DNA from: Pseudomonas mandelii
Lineage (GTDB): Bacteria; Pseudomonadota; Gammaproteobacteria; Pseudomonadales; Pseudomonadaceae
Length of the DNA: 64,000 nt
Direction of reading: 5' to 3'
Assembly: GCF_900106065.1 (NCBI RefSeq)
Contig: NZ_LT629796.1
Location: forward strand, 1 to 64,000
Shown here: piece after piece, positions 8,225 to 16,696 of the stretch
Numbering within the stretch: position 1 is the stretch's first letter
Layout: each line of letters begins with the position of its first letter
Made by a program: the position numbers and the translations under genes
Notes under the pieces: generated by a model
Database searches by the model: none
What the model saw: the letters and a program-made list of their open reading frames with translations, nothing else
What the model was told of the DNA's origin: nothing

Positions 8225-9376
8225 ATGACCAGCCTCAATACCCAAGCCTCATTTGTTCCCGGACGCCTGGAGCAGATGTCCACCCGCATCGCCTTTTTCA
8301 TTGCCGGTCTTGGCATCGCTGCCTGGGCGCCGCTGGTGCCTTATGCCAAGGCACGGGCCGGGCTCGACGAAGGGACGCTCGGGTTGTTGCTGTTGTGCCT
8401 GGGGGTGGGCTCGATTCTGGCGATGCCGATAGCTGGCCTGCTCGCCACGCGTTTCGGCTGCCGTCGGGTGGCAACCGGGGGGACGTTGTTGATTTGCGCG
8501 GCGTTGCCGTTGCTGGCCACCGTGTCGTCAATACCGGCATTGATCGCCACTCTGTTCATGTTCGGCGCGGGCCTGGGCACGGTGGACTCGACGGTGAACC
8601 TGCAAGCGGTGATCGTCGAGCGGGCCAGCGGCAAGAACATGATGTCGGGGTTTCACGGGATGTTCAGCCTCGGCGGGATTGTCGGCGCGGCGGGTGTCAG
8701 CGCCCTGCTCGGCTTGGGTCTGTCGCCGTTGGGGGCGATGGCGGTGGTGATCGTGGTTCTGGTGCTGGCCTTGCTCAAAGCCGCGCCGCACCTGTTGCCT
8801 TACGGCAGCGAAAGCTCGGGACCGGCGTTTGCCGTGCCCCATGGCATCGTGCTGTTTATTGGCGGCATGTGTTTCATCGTGTTCCTGGCCGAAGGCGCGG
8901 CGCTCGACTGGAGCGCGGTGTTCCTGGCGCAGGAACGCGGGATTGACACGGCGTATGCGGGGCTCGGTTACGCCGCGTTTGCGCTGACCATGACCGCCGG
9001 ACGGCTGACCGGGGACCGGATTGTCCGACGCCTGGGCGCGACGCGGGTGATGGTGTTCGGCGGCCTGATGGCGGCGGCGGGTTTGGCATTGGCGACGTTT
9101 GCGCCGGCCTGGGAGGCGGCGCTGGTCGGGTATGCGTTATTGGGTGCGGGCTGCTCGAACATCGTGCCGGTGCTGTACACCGCGGTCGGGAAACAGACGG
9201 TCATGCCTGAGCACATTGCAGTGCCGGCCATTACCACATTGGGCTACGCGGGAATTCTCGCGGGCCCGGCAGTGATCGGCTTTATCGCCCATGGCAGCAG
9301 CTTGAGTTTTGCCTTCGGGTTGATGGCGGTGTTGCTGGTGGCGGTAGCCATTGGCGGGAAAGTGTTGAAGGTTTGA
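8225..9376 (+). CDS. major facilitator superfamily transporter (YbjJ-like)
   Basis: A 383-residue inner-membrane protein with about 12 hydrophobic segments and the two-bundle MFS layout. After a short N-terminus, RIAFFIAGLGIAAWAPLVPY resembles the YbjJ-like group, followed by the loop 2-3 stretch ATRFGCRRV. The second half has TAGRLTGDRIVRRLGATRV, the MFS motif A repeat. The ligand is unknown. The ATG at 8225 follows an AAGGA site. The preceding 234-base gap (7991-8224) has nothing else I can identify. It converges with fecA across a REPIN. Confidence 0.82.
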   Translation: MTSLNTQASFVPGRLEQMSTRIAFFIAGLGIAAWAPLVPYAKARAGLDEGTLGLLLLCLGVGSILAMPIAGLLATRFGCRRVATGGTLLICAALPLLATVSSIPALIATLFMFGAGLGTVDSTVNLQAVIVERASGKNMMSGFHGMFSLGGIVGAAGVSALLGLGLSPLGAMAVVIVVLVLALLKAAPHLLPYGSESSGPAFAVPHGIVLFIGGMCFIVFLAEGAALDWSAVFLAQERGIDTAYAGLGYAAFALTMTAGRLTGDRIVRRLGATRVMVFGGLMAAAGLALATFAPAWEAALVGYALLGAGCSNIVPVLYTAVGKQTVMPEHIAVPAITTLGYAGILAGPAVIGFIAHGSSLSFAFGLMAVLLVAVAIGGKVLKV

Positions 9377-9378
9377 AA

Positions 9379-9443
9379 GCTTCGCGGGCAAGCCTCGCTC
9401 CTACAGGTTCGGTGGTCCCTAGGAGCGAAGCTTGCCCGCGAAT
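9379..9443. repeat. REPIN of the second type
   Basis: Inverted pair of GCTTCGCGGGCAAGCCTCGC-like units around a short spacer. This TTGCCCGCGAA type differs from the GAGCCTGCTCGCGA type seen at 577 and elsewhere. Confidence 0.85.
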
Positions 9444-9460
9444 GAAGGCGACTCGGGCTA

Positions 9461-11893
9461 TCAGAACCCGACGCTGGCCTGCACAAAGAACGTGCGTGGT
9501 GCACCGACGTACATCCCCGAGTTGTTGTCGCTGGAGCGGGTGAAGTACTGCTTGTCGAAGATGTTTTTTACCCCGGCCCCGAGCTTCAGATTCGACAACT
9601 GCGCGCCGAAGTCATACCCACCGCGCACGTTCCAGGTTACGTAGCCCGGAATGTCGCCGTACTGACCATCAGCAGAGCCTTCGGTGATGTAGTTGTTGGT
9701 GAAGCTGCCATCGGCGTTCACCGCAACGCCCGGTGAGCGCTGCTTGGACTGGGCAAACGCGTCGAGGTTGTAGGTCCAGCGGTTGATGTCGTAACGCAGG
9801 CCGGCGGTCGCCACCTGGCGCGAATAGAACGGCAGGTCACGGCCCTTGAAGCCTGGAATTTCACCTTCATACACGGCGCGGGTGTAAGTGAACCCGGCGT
9901 TGGCGGTCAGGCCGTCGAGCCGTGGGTCCAGTGCCGCCATGTTGTAGTGCACCGACGCCTCGATGCCCTGGTGCGTGGTCGCGCCGAGGTTGGTCCAGCC
10001 CGCGTCATTACTGATGTATTGCAACTCTTTATCGAAGTCGATGTAGAACGCCGTCAACTCACCGCCCCACACCTCATTGTTGTAGCGCGTGCCGACTTCA
10101 TAAGTCTTGGCCTTTTCCGGCTCCAGGCCATTGGCGGGTTCATCCCCCGTGCCACCCTGACCCAGCTGGAAATACTGCAGGCTGCCGAACGAGGTTTCGT
10201 AGTTGGCGAACAGCTTCCACTCCTCCGACAGGTGATACATCACGCTCAGGGCAGGCAGTGGCTCGTTGCTTTCGATGCTGCGGTTTTTCTCCGGTACACG
10301 TCTGCCGGCGGTGTCGAGCACGGCGCGGTCGTGCCAGTCGGTGCTGATGTGTTCGAAGCGGATGCCGGGCGTAATCGTCCAGTTACCGACGTCGATTTTG
10401 TTGTCGACGTACACCGAGTTGGCTTCAGTGCCGCCGGTACGATCCTGGTACACATGGCCGTCCGAACCAGGACGAATCACTGGCTCGTTGTTGACCAGCG
10501 CCAGGCGGCTCGCCTGCTCGTGCATGCCCTCCTTGAGGTAGCGATAACCGACACTGACTTCCTGGGTGGTCGGGCCGACGTCAAACACACGGGACACCCG
10601 CGGTTCTATACCGAAGGTGTAATACGTGCGCGGGAACGAGCCCAGGGTTTGCTGATTGCGAGCCGCAATATTGCTGCCACGGAAGCTGTCGGTGTAGTAC
10701 GTCAGCACTTCGGCCTGAGTGCGATCATCGAGCTGCCGCGTCCACTTGAACGAGACATCCTTGCGGCGCCCGCTGAAGTTGTCGTTATTGCGGTCGGACT
10801 GAAACGGATTGGCGTCGTACTGTGCCTGGGTCAGGCCGCCGGGCATGTCGGCGCTGGCGTCGTAGTAGTGAAAGTTGAGGCTGAAATCGTCGACATCGGT
10901 GGGCGCCCAGTGCGTCTTGAGCATCACGTCGTCGATGTCATTGCCGTTGTTGCGCTCGCGGTAACCGTTGCCGTTCACGCCGGAATACAACAGCGCCATG
11001 CCGATGCCATTGTCGGCGGTGCCGCCGAGGAATGCGGTGTCGATGTGCTTCCAGCCGCCGTGCTGGGACGTTTCCAGGGTGGTGCCGATTTCACCGGTGG
11101 CTTTTTCCGGGATCGCGCGCGTCACGAAGTTGATCACGCCACCGACGTTCTGCGGTCCATACCGCACGGAACCGGCGCCGCGCACCACGTCGATGCTGTC
11201 GAGGTTGCCGGAGGAAATCGGCGCCATGGACAGCTGCGGCTGGCCGTAGGGCGCGAAGGCTGCCGGTATGCCGTCGATCAGCACGGTGGAGCGTGGCGAC
11301 AGGCGCGAGGTCAGGCCGCGCACGCCGACGTTCAGGGAAATGTCGCTGCCGCCGGTGCCGTTGGCGTCCTGCACTTGCACGCCGGGCACGCGCTTCAATA
11401 CGTCGCCGACGTTCATGGCGCCTTGCTCGACCATCGCTTCGCGGCGGATCACAGTACGTGCGCCGGGATGGTTCTGCACCACCGCCGCGTCGGCATCGCC
11501 AAGCCAGTCGCCGACCACTTTGATGTCGGTCATGCCCAGCTCGATCGGGCCGGCCGTTGCGGAAGTCGGCGCCGGCATCAGGGTCACCGAGCCTTGATCG
11601 ATCTGGTATTGCAGGCCGCTGCCTTGCAGCAATTGGCGCAAGGCCTGTTCCGGCGAGAGGTCGCCGTCGACGGCGGGGGCCTGTTTGCCGGCCACCAGTT
11701 CAGGACTGAAGAAAACCTGCAACGACGTTTGCTGACCCAGCTCACTCAAGGCCTGGCCCAACGGTTGCGCGGGAATATGAATGCCGTCGGCGGCAAATGC
11801 CTGGGGAAGCGCGGCACTGACGGCCAGCGCGAGCGCAAGCCGCAGCCAAGGTGACTTATTGTTTTTAGCGGTGGTTTTCTTCACGTCGAACAT
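9461..11893 (-). CDS. fecA: TonB-dependent ferric citrate receptor (FecA)
   Basis: An 810-residue outer-membrane receptor. A signal peptide ends near ALPQAFA (residue 34). Residues 35-110 form the secretin/TonB N-terminal signalling domain (IPAQPLGQALSELGQQT), which contacts FecR. The plug follows, with VVRGAGSVRYGPQNVGGVINF, then a beta barrel ending in Phe (FVQASVGF). The loop containing DMPGGLTQAQYDANPFQS is typical of FecA, supporting ferric citrate over other siderophores. The fecR and fecI genes lie directly upstream, so binding should signal through FecR to FecI. Regulation by iron through Fur is expected. Confidence 0.9.
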   Translation of the reverse strand: MFDVKKTTAKNNKSPWLRLALALAVSAALPQAFAADGIHIPAQPLGQALSELGQQTSLQVFFSPELVAGKQAPAVDGDLSPEQALRQLLQGSGLQYQIDQGSVTLMPAPTSATAGPIELGMTDIKVVGDWLGDADAAVVQNHPGARTVIRREAMVEQGAMNVGDVLKRVPGVQVQDANGTGGSDISLNVGVRGLTSRLSPRSTVLIDGIPAAFAPYGQPQLSMAPISSGNLDSIDVVRGAGSVRYGPQNVGGVINFVTRAIPEKATGEIGTTLETSQHGGWKHIDTAFLGGTADNGIGMALLYSGVNGNGYRERNNGNDIDDVMLKTHWAPTDVDDFSLNFHYYDASADMPGGLTQAQYDANPFQSDRNNDNFSGRRKDVSFKWTRQLDDRTQAEVLTYYTDSFRGSNIAARNQQTLGSFPRTYYTFGIEPRVSRVFDVGPTTQEVSVGYRYLKEGMHEQASRLALVNNEPVIRPGSDGHVYQDRTGGTEANSVYVDNKIDVGNWTITPGIRFEHISTDWHDRAVLDTAGRRVPEKNRSIESNEPLPALSVMYHLSEEWKLFANYETSFGSLQYFQLGQGGTGDEPANGLEPEKAKTYEVGTRYNNEVWGGELTAFYIDFDKELQYISNDAGWTNLGATTHQGIEASVHYNMAALDPRLDGLTANAGFTYTRAVYEGEIPGFKGRDLPFYSRQVATAGLRYDINRWTYNLDAFAQSKQRSPGVAVNADGSFTNNYITEGSADGQYGDIPGYVTWNVRGGYDFGAQLSNLKLGAGVKNIFDKQYFTRSSDNNSGMYVGAPRTFFVQASVGF

Positions 11894-11992
11894 TGTCCTG
11901 TAGATCGCAAGAGTGTGCGGCTGTTAATGCAAACCAGTTGCAGTTGGACAAGAAGACGAAGAACTCAAAAAAAACCTGAATTGGTTTGGAAA

Positions 11993-12967
11993 TTAATTGG
12001 AAATTATTTCCTGACTGCCGTCATCGAGGGTCCGCACGGCCACCGGCAGAATGCTCGGCAAGGCCTTGAGCAGCGCGTCGGTGTTGTCGGCTTTGAACAC
12101 GCTGGTCAGGCGCAGATTGCCCACTTTGTCGTTGCCGACCGTCAGCGGCTTCTCGCGGTAGCGCGAGACTTCTGCGGCGACATCGGCAAGGCTGGCGTTG
12201 TTGAACACCAGTTTGCCGCTGCGCCACGCGGTCAGTTCCGCCGGATTGACCGCATAAGCGGCGGCAACCACGCCTTTGGCATCGACACGAGTGCCGAGGC
12301 CGGCGGTGAGGCTGATCACATCAGGTCCCTGCCCCTGAACCTTGACCGTGCCCTGCTCCACCGCCACCCGGGTTTCGGTCAGTTCGCGGCGCACATCGAA
12401 ACGCGTGCCGGTGACCGTCACCTTGCCGCTACCCGCCTCGACCACGAAGGGCCGGCGGCTGTCATGCTCGACGCTGAACAGGGCCTCACCTTCCATCAGT
12501 TCGATACCGCGACTGTCCTTTTCATAACGCACCAGAACGCGGCTACGACTGTTCAGGTCGATCACCGAACCGTCGGGCAACGCCACATGACGACGCTCGC
12601 CCAAGGCCGTGGAATAGTCGGCCGTGTAGGTCGTCGGGTGATTCAACCCGCTGAACAACCCCAAGCCGAGCGCCACGGCCAGCACACTGGCCGCCACCGC
12701 ATAACGCACCAGCGGCTGACGCTTGCGACGTGCCGGCGGCGTTTCGCACAGGGCTTGCAGACGCTTGGCGGGCAGCAGATCGGCGGCCGTCCACAAGCCC
12801 TGCAGCACCTGGAATTCGTCGCGATGTTGGGGATGTTCAGCCAGCCAGGCTTCGAAACGCCGATACGCTTCGACGTCCACGGCCGGTTCCTGCAAACGCA
12901 CAAACCAGCGCACCGCATCGTCGCGCACCGTTGTTTGCCCGCACGCACAATCACGAGTATCCATCAT
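11993..12967 (-). CDS. fecR: FecR-family anti-sigma/signal-transducing protein
   Basis: A 324-residue inner-membrane regulator. Residues 1-75 carry the cytoplasmic sigma-binding domain (DDAVRWFVRL, FEAWLAEHPQHRDEF). One membrane segment near 92-108 (VLAVALGLGLFSG) precedes a periplasmic FecR domain with RRHVALPDGSVIDLNSRS and VTVTGTRFDVR. A C-terminal STN-like segment (AAEVSRYREKPL) meets the receptor. It relays receptor occupancy to FecI. Tandem ATGs occur at the start, and the first follows AGGA at six bases. Order and spacing within fecI-fecR-fecA are canonical. Confidence 0.92.
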   Translation of the reverse strand: MMDTRDCACGQTTVRDDAVRWFVRLQEPAVDVEAYRRFEAWLAEHPQHRDEFQVLQGLWTAADLLPAKRLQALCETPPARRKRQPLVRYAVAASVLAVALGLGLFSGLNHPTTYTADYSTALGERRHVALPDGSVIDLNSRSRVLVRYEKDSRGIELMEGEALFSVEHDSRRPFVVEAGSGKVTVTGTRFDVRRELTETRVAVEQGTVKVQGQGPDVISLTAGLGTRVDAKGVVAAAYAVNPAELTAWRSGKLVFNNASLADVAAEVSRYREKPLTVGNDKVGNLRLTSVFKADNTDALLKALPSILPVAVRTLDDGSQEIISN

Positions 12968-13007
12968 GGAAGTTCCTGTTTGGCTGGGGATGAGAAAGTG
13001 CGGCCGA

Positions 13008-13508
13008 TCATGGGTGCAGTCCGTCGAGGCGGTCGCGCAGATGCCGCAAGGTGCGGATCATATACTTTTCCACCATGTTCTTGGACAGACCCAGGCGTTC
13101 GGCGATTTCCGCCTGGGTCAGGCCTTCGATCTTCTGCCAGACAAAGACTTTTCGGCAGTTGACCGGCAGCTCGCAGAGCGCCCGTTCGATGGAATCAGCC
13201 AACTGGATCGCCTGCATGAAATGCTCCGGGTCACCGGACGACGACCCACTGTGATCAACCGCCTCCGACTCCATGGCGCCCCGCCGGTCCTCACGCCGAT
13301 AACCATCCACCGCGATATTGCGCGCGGTCTGGTGCAAATAGGCCCGAGGTTGTTCCACCGCCGACGAATCGGACTCAAGCACCCGCACGAAGGTGTCGTG
13401 CGCCAGGTCCTCGGCCTGCTGACGATTTCTCAGGCGACGGGTCCAGGTGCCAACCAACTCTTCGTAATGCTCGAAAAAGCCGTGTCTGCGGGGCAACTTG
13501 GGGGTCAT
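13008..13508 (-). CDS. fecI: ECF sigma factor (FecI)
   Basis: A 166-residue FecI-group sigma factor directing RNA polymerase to the receptor promoter. Region 2 holds EDLAHDTFVRVLE and PRAYLHQTARNIAVD. Region 4 holds LPVNCRKVFVWQKIEGLTQ and AERLGLSKNMVEKYM, the helix-turn-helix for the -35 element. It is the first gene of the fecIRA set, 40 bases before fecR. A Fur-like palindrome lies 28 bases upstream, consistent with iron repression of the sigma gene. Confidence 0.92.
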   Translation of the reverse strand: MTPKLPRRHGFFEHYEELVGTWTRRLRNRQQAEDLAHDTFVRVLESDSSAVEQPRAYLHQTARNIAVDGYRREDRRGAMESEAVDHSGSSSGDPEHFMQAIQLADSIERALCELPVNCRKVFVWQKIEGLTQAEIAERLGLSKNMVEKYMIRTLRHLRDRLDGLHP

Positions 13509-13535
13509 TGCGGTGTGCTGTGGAGACGGGGCGTG

Positions 13536-13554
13536 AATAGTAATGCTTCCTATT
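13536..13554 (-). promoter_or_regulatory. candidate Fur box for fecI
   Basis: AATAG and CTATT form perfect inverted arms around a nine-base centre, 19 bases in all, the size of a Fur box. The match to the GATAATGATAATCATTATC consensus is about half, so it rests mainly on position upstream of fecI. Confidence 0.45.
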
Positions 13555-13632
13555 AATGGGAAGCAATGGATTCCACATCGCCAGGTTTGCCGTTAGTCAC
13601 CCAGGAATGATGTCGCCTGAAAGACCACTATG

Positions 13633-13719
13633 GCGAGCAGGCTCCCACCGTTGACCGAGTGGTCCGGGCGGACGCGGTTTAATGTGGGAGTGAGCCTGCT
13701 CGCGAAGAACGATGACGCG
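13633..13719. repeat. REPIN with extended flank, copy 1 of a direct repeat
   Basis: A REP pair with extra conserved sequence. Bases 13651-13719 match 15101-15169 at 67 of 69 positions in the same orientation. The left arm is four bases shorter than in the other copy. It lies just downstream of the PheRS-like gene. Confidence 0.88.
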
Positions 13720-13750
13720 ACGCATCAATGAATACGCGGGTAGGTTAGTT

Positions 13751-14902
13751 TTAGGCTTTTGGCAGATCCATTCGATAACCAGCCCCCGGCGCTCCTTCAT
13801 GCATCGCCGCCTGAATGTCCGCATACAAAGCGTTCGCCTCCGCAGTAGTGATCGATCGCGAACAATCACGCAGCACCACGCGCAAAAGCACATTTTCCTG
13901 GCCCGGCAGCAGCCCGAGTCGTTCAATCGCCTGCGCGGGTAAATCCGAGAATGCCCAACGCCCCTTGATCTGCATCTCCTCGATCCAATCAGAACAGTCA
14001 CCCGCCGCCTGCAACATTCTCTCGGTCAACACCTCCTCGCTCAGCCCGGGCGTAACCGCCAACGAAATGTCACGAGCAATCGATGGCAAACGTGATACCG
14101 GGGCCCATGGATTCAGATCATGCATCTGCGCCTGCACTCGTACGTTCTGATCTCGCAGCAAGCGAATATCCGGGATACCTTTGCGCAACATCGTCAGCCG
14201 ATCCAGCCCCATCCCAAGCGCCAACCCTCCATGACGCTGCGGATCAATCTTCAAGCGCTCCAACAAAGACCTCGCTATACGGCCGCACTCCAGTACTTCA
14301 ACCGGAGCACCGTCATTCACCACATTCACTTCGATTCCACCCTCCGTGTAGTGATGCGGACTGTCGCTGTAGACCCAGGATTTTTCAGGAACAGCAGACT
14401 TGAGGATGTCGCCGACCAGACGCAACAGCTGTTCATGCGTCGACAGCTCCGGATCACCCAATACCCAGACATCCATCTGATGTGGCTCCGCGCAATGCCA
14501 ACGATCCCGGCTATCACGACGGAAAGTTATACCCGGCGCGGCCAGCAAGATCGTTTGCCCCGGTTGCCGCACTTGAGCCGCTCGCTGAAGCGCGGCCGGA
14601 ATCTGGCTGGTGGTTTGTGTTCTCAACAGCGAGTATTCATCGACCCAACGGGTGTGCTCACTCCCTAGCGTGACCTCTGCCGGGTCATAGCCGAGTAATC
14701 CGTAATTTTCCTCGGCGGAGACAATTCGCGGCCCCGTTTGCAGTTGAGCCTGAGGCCAACCTTTTTCGGCAAGTCCTTGGAGTATTTCAGTTAGCAGGAG
14801 CCGGACGGAATGGTCGGGATTGTTTGATTCGGTTAGATCAACCATTAACAGGGCCTGTTCCAGAACGCTGTCCGTAACGGTTTTCCTTGAAGACGTTTCC
14901 AT
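13751..14902 (-). CDS. single-chain PheRS-like class II synthetase with FDX-ACB domain
   Basis: A 383-residue protein related to phenylalanyl-tRNA synthetase alpha. The class II core includes a motif-2-like ITFRRDSRDRW and EPHQMDVW near residues 150-170, and motif 3 GLALGMGLDRLTMLRKGIPDIR near 250. Residues 285-383 look like a ferredoxin-fold anticodon-binding domain (LPSIARDISLAVTPG and a C-terminal Arg-containing strand). In bacteria that domain normally sits on PheT; core plus FDX-ACB in one chain is the mitochondrial PheRS arrangement. No pheT is nearby. An amino-acid ligase or alternative synthetase are both possible. I chose the ATG at 14902; the open frame continues upstream. Confidence 0.78.
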   Translation of the reverse strand: METSSRKTVTDSVLEQALLMVDLTESNNPDHSVRLLLTEILQGLAEKGWPQAQLQTGPRIVSAEENYGLLGYDPAEVTLGSEHTRWVDEYSLLRTQTTSQIPAALQRAAQVRQPGQTILLAAPGITFRRDSRDRWHCAEPHQMDVWVLGDPELSTHEQLLRLVGDILKSAVPEKSWVYSDSPHHYTEGGIEVNVVNDGAPVEVLECGRIARSLLERLKIDPQRHGGLALGMGLDRLTMLRKGIPDIRLLRDQNVRVQAQMHDLNPWAPVSRLPSIARDISLAVTPGLSEEVLTERMLQAAGDCSDWIEEMQIKGRWAFSDLPAQAIERLGLLPGQENVLLRVVLRDCSRSITTAEANALYADIQAAMHEGAPGAGYRMDLPKA

Positions 14903-15078
14903 GCTGTTTCTCTCAAAATTGAGTCCTTGCCGACAAGGTACACAGCCGTTGGTGTGTATAGCCGACGAACAGGAAAAATCAGAAGGAGCTGACAGCACAG
15001 TCTTACTTCAAGGACGTGCAAACCCTGCATGAGTTGATGTGTAGATATCGGCTCACTTGAGACCGAGGTGATGCCACC

Positions 15079-15169
15079 GCGAGCAGGCTCACTCCCACAG
15101 TTGACCGAGTTGTCCGGGCGGACGCGGTTTAATGTGGGAGTGAGCCTGCTCGCGAAGAACGACGACGCG
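15079..15169. repeat. REPIN with extended flank, copy 2 of a direct repeat
   Basis: Same unit as at 13633-13719, with only two mismatches over bases 15101-15169. The two copies bracket the PheRS-like gene in direct orientation. Confidence 0.88.
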
Positions 15170-15181
15170 GTATTACGCTGC

Positions 15182-15541
15182 TTACTGGGGCACGTCGACG
15201 TTATCCATCATCCGGTTCACCGCCAGTTCCGCCTGCATGATGATCTGCTGGATCCCCAGCGCCGTATGCCGATGCGGGCCTTCCAGGTACGCCGCGAAAT
15301 CAGCAGTCATGACGCTGGCCGAGGCCAGTGATTCGCAGGTGTGCGCCAGCAGGTCTTCGTCTTTGATGTCCGGTGCAATCATGAACATGGTGCTCGGTTT
15401 TCGAATGACCGGGATTTTGAGGGCGGCGGGGTTGAGGTAATGGTCGAGGGCGCGTTCGGCGGCTTCGTGGAGTTTTTTGGAATCGAGTGATTCGTAGGGG
15501 GATGCCGGATCAGTGTCTGGCGGGTTTGGAGTAACTTTGCA
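15182..15541 (-). CDS. DUF6124/DUF3077-like small protein, start unclear
   Basis: The frame encodes about 119 residues beginning KVTPNPPDTDPASPYESLDS, then KKLHEAAERALDHYL, MIAPDIKDEDLLAHTCESL and a helical tail. This matches a small family that I recall being present in many copies in Pseudomonas (DUF6124/DUF3077 type); its function is unknown. Relatives usually start ATG-Phe-Lys-Val. Here an excellent site (AAGGAAGAAAGG) is present but no ATG follows in frame; the bases read ATAGGTGC before AAA. The nearest in-frame alternative is a GTG at 15574 with no ribosome site. The start may be mutated, so translation is uncertain. Confidence 0.6.
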   Translation of the reverse strand, partial: CKVTPNPPDTDPASPYESLDSKKLHEAAERALDHYLNPAALKIPVIRKPSTMFMIAPDIKDEDLLAHTCESLASASVMTADFAAYLEGPHRHTALGIQQIIMQAELAVNRMMDNVDVPQ

Positions 15542-15592
15542 CCTATGCCTTTCTTCCTTAATGGGCAGCCACACCTCGCTACTAATACAAGG

Positions 15593-15673
15593 GGTGGCGG
15601 CTGTACGCAGGTTAGTAGACCGGGGAAAGAAGGCAAAGCCGGCGCGCCCGAGGGCGCCCTGCGCACAGCCACC
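15593..15673 (-). promoter_or_regulatory. structured RNA leader upstream of the DUF6124-like gene
   Basis: Read on the minus strand, GGTGGCTGTGCGCAGG (15673 to 15658) pairs with CCTGCG-UACAGCCGCCACC (15611 to 15593). The stem has 6, 3 and 7 base pairs with one bulge. Inside it a GC-rich hairpin spans about 15641-15658. Further upstream, TCACTG and CAGTGA form another hairpin near 15750. The element ends just before the Shine-Dalgarno of the downstream gene, as a cis-regulatory leader would. The frame also stays open through it, probably by chance. Confidence 0.5.
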
Positions 15674-15900
15674 ATCAGGGACAGGCATTGGAACACCTGT
15701 CTGACAGACGCTTGTGCAGCCTTCAAACCTTCGGGCTACTAAACCCGATCACTGGGAATCAGTGACGGGGACCAAGTTACCGAGGGGGACAAAAGCGCAC
15801 AAGCCGGCGGATTCTGGCGTAGTCGTAGGCAATGGCGCAAGGCGCTGTAGCTTTCAGGAAGTAACCTTAAACGCCTTTAAACATGCACGCCAAACAGGCA

Positions 15901-15945
15901 GCAGGCTCACTCCCACAGTTGATCGAGTTGTCGGACGAACGCTGT
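15901..15945. repeat. degenerate REP copy
   Basis: A single REP arm (GCAGGCTCACTCCCACAG) followed by TTGATCGAGTTGTC, a decayed version of the flank seen at 13651 and 15101. The rest of 15690-15900 holds a small hairpin near 15750 and no gene I can support. Confidence 0.65.
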
Positions 15946-15956
15946 TACCGGTGATG

Positions 15957-16541
15957 TCACCAGAAGCAGTAAACCAGCGTCACGGCAGCGGCAATACCAA
16001 ACGCTCCCAGCGCCTTTGCCGGCAAGTATCCGGTCAATCGTTGCAAGGACGCGTCCGACAGCACTTTGTGGTCATCGCGGAGGGGCATGATCGCCCGGTA
16101 GGTGTATCGAAAGCCGATCAACAAAAACAGCAAGATCACGCCCAAGGCTAACCCGCGAGTAATAGCCGGCTTGATCAAAGGCGCAGGGGTGTCTTCCAGG
16201 CAGGCGGCACTGTCAACTTCCACCACGGTGATTCGCCCGAAATCCGTGGCGGGTCGCTGTTCGCCTTTAAGGATCGACGCCTGTTGCTCCAGATCGAGCG
16301 CCTGATACTTCCAGAGCGTTGATGACCCTTCCCGGCAGTAGGTGAACGCTGCAGGGTTGGAGGCGGCAATAATGCACGCGTCATTGATGCCGATTTTTTT
16401 CAGGGTCTCGACAGCCGGTCGTGTGAAGTCCAGGTCGAGGACAGGAATAATCCCGGTGGCAGACACCGCAGTCGAAACCAACAGGCTCCCGGTAGCGCAG
16501 AGGGCTGAAATTTTCAAGGTTGGATGCCCCTTGTTTTGCAC
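15957..16541 (-). CDS. exported or membrane protein of unknown function
   Basis: A 194-residue protein. Residues 1-29 look like a signal peptide (LKISALCATGSLLVSTAVSA). A domain with cysteines at DACII, FTYCREG and AACLED follows at about 50-120. Two membrane helices come next, near 130-146 (GLALGVILLFLLIGF) and at the very C-terminus (ALGAFGIAAAVTLVYCFW). The layout suggests a periplasmic domain tethered by a C-terminal hairpin. I do not recognise the family and the neighbours give no clue. Confidence 0.6.
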   Translation of the reverse strand: MQNKGHPTLKISALCATGSLLVSTAVSATGIIPVLDLDFTRPAVETLKKIGINDACIIAASNPAAFTYCREGSSTLWKYQALDLEQQASILKGEQRPATDFGRITVVEVDSAACLEDTPAPLIKPAITRGLALGVILLFLLIGFRYTYRAIMPLRDDHKVLSDASLQRLTGYLPAKALGAFGIAAAVTLVYCFW

Positions 16542-16696
16542 TGTTTTTGTTGTTTGAGCGCGGCTGCAACCTGCCTTCCGACGTCTAAAATTCTAGTTGA
16601 ACCTCGATGACTTGCGACCAATCGACCCTCAAATCTGGCCGAAAAAATCTGCTTCCCGGTCATACAAACGCCTGCAACGACTTTCAGAGTGCATGG

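Noticed and set aside
9947..11854. A long open frame of 635 codons on the plus strand across fecA
   Set aside because: It is the antisense of fecA with unusual composition (Val, His, Gly rich) and no family features. GC-rich coding DNA often leaves such frames open.
15542..15688. Upstream extension of the DUF6124-like frame to an ATG at 15688
   Set aside because: The extension is translated from the structured leader and lacks a ribosome site at its ATG. Open frame here is more likely incidental.
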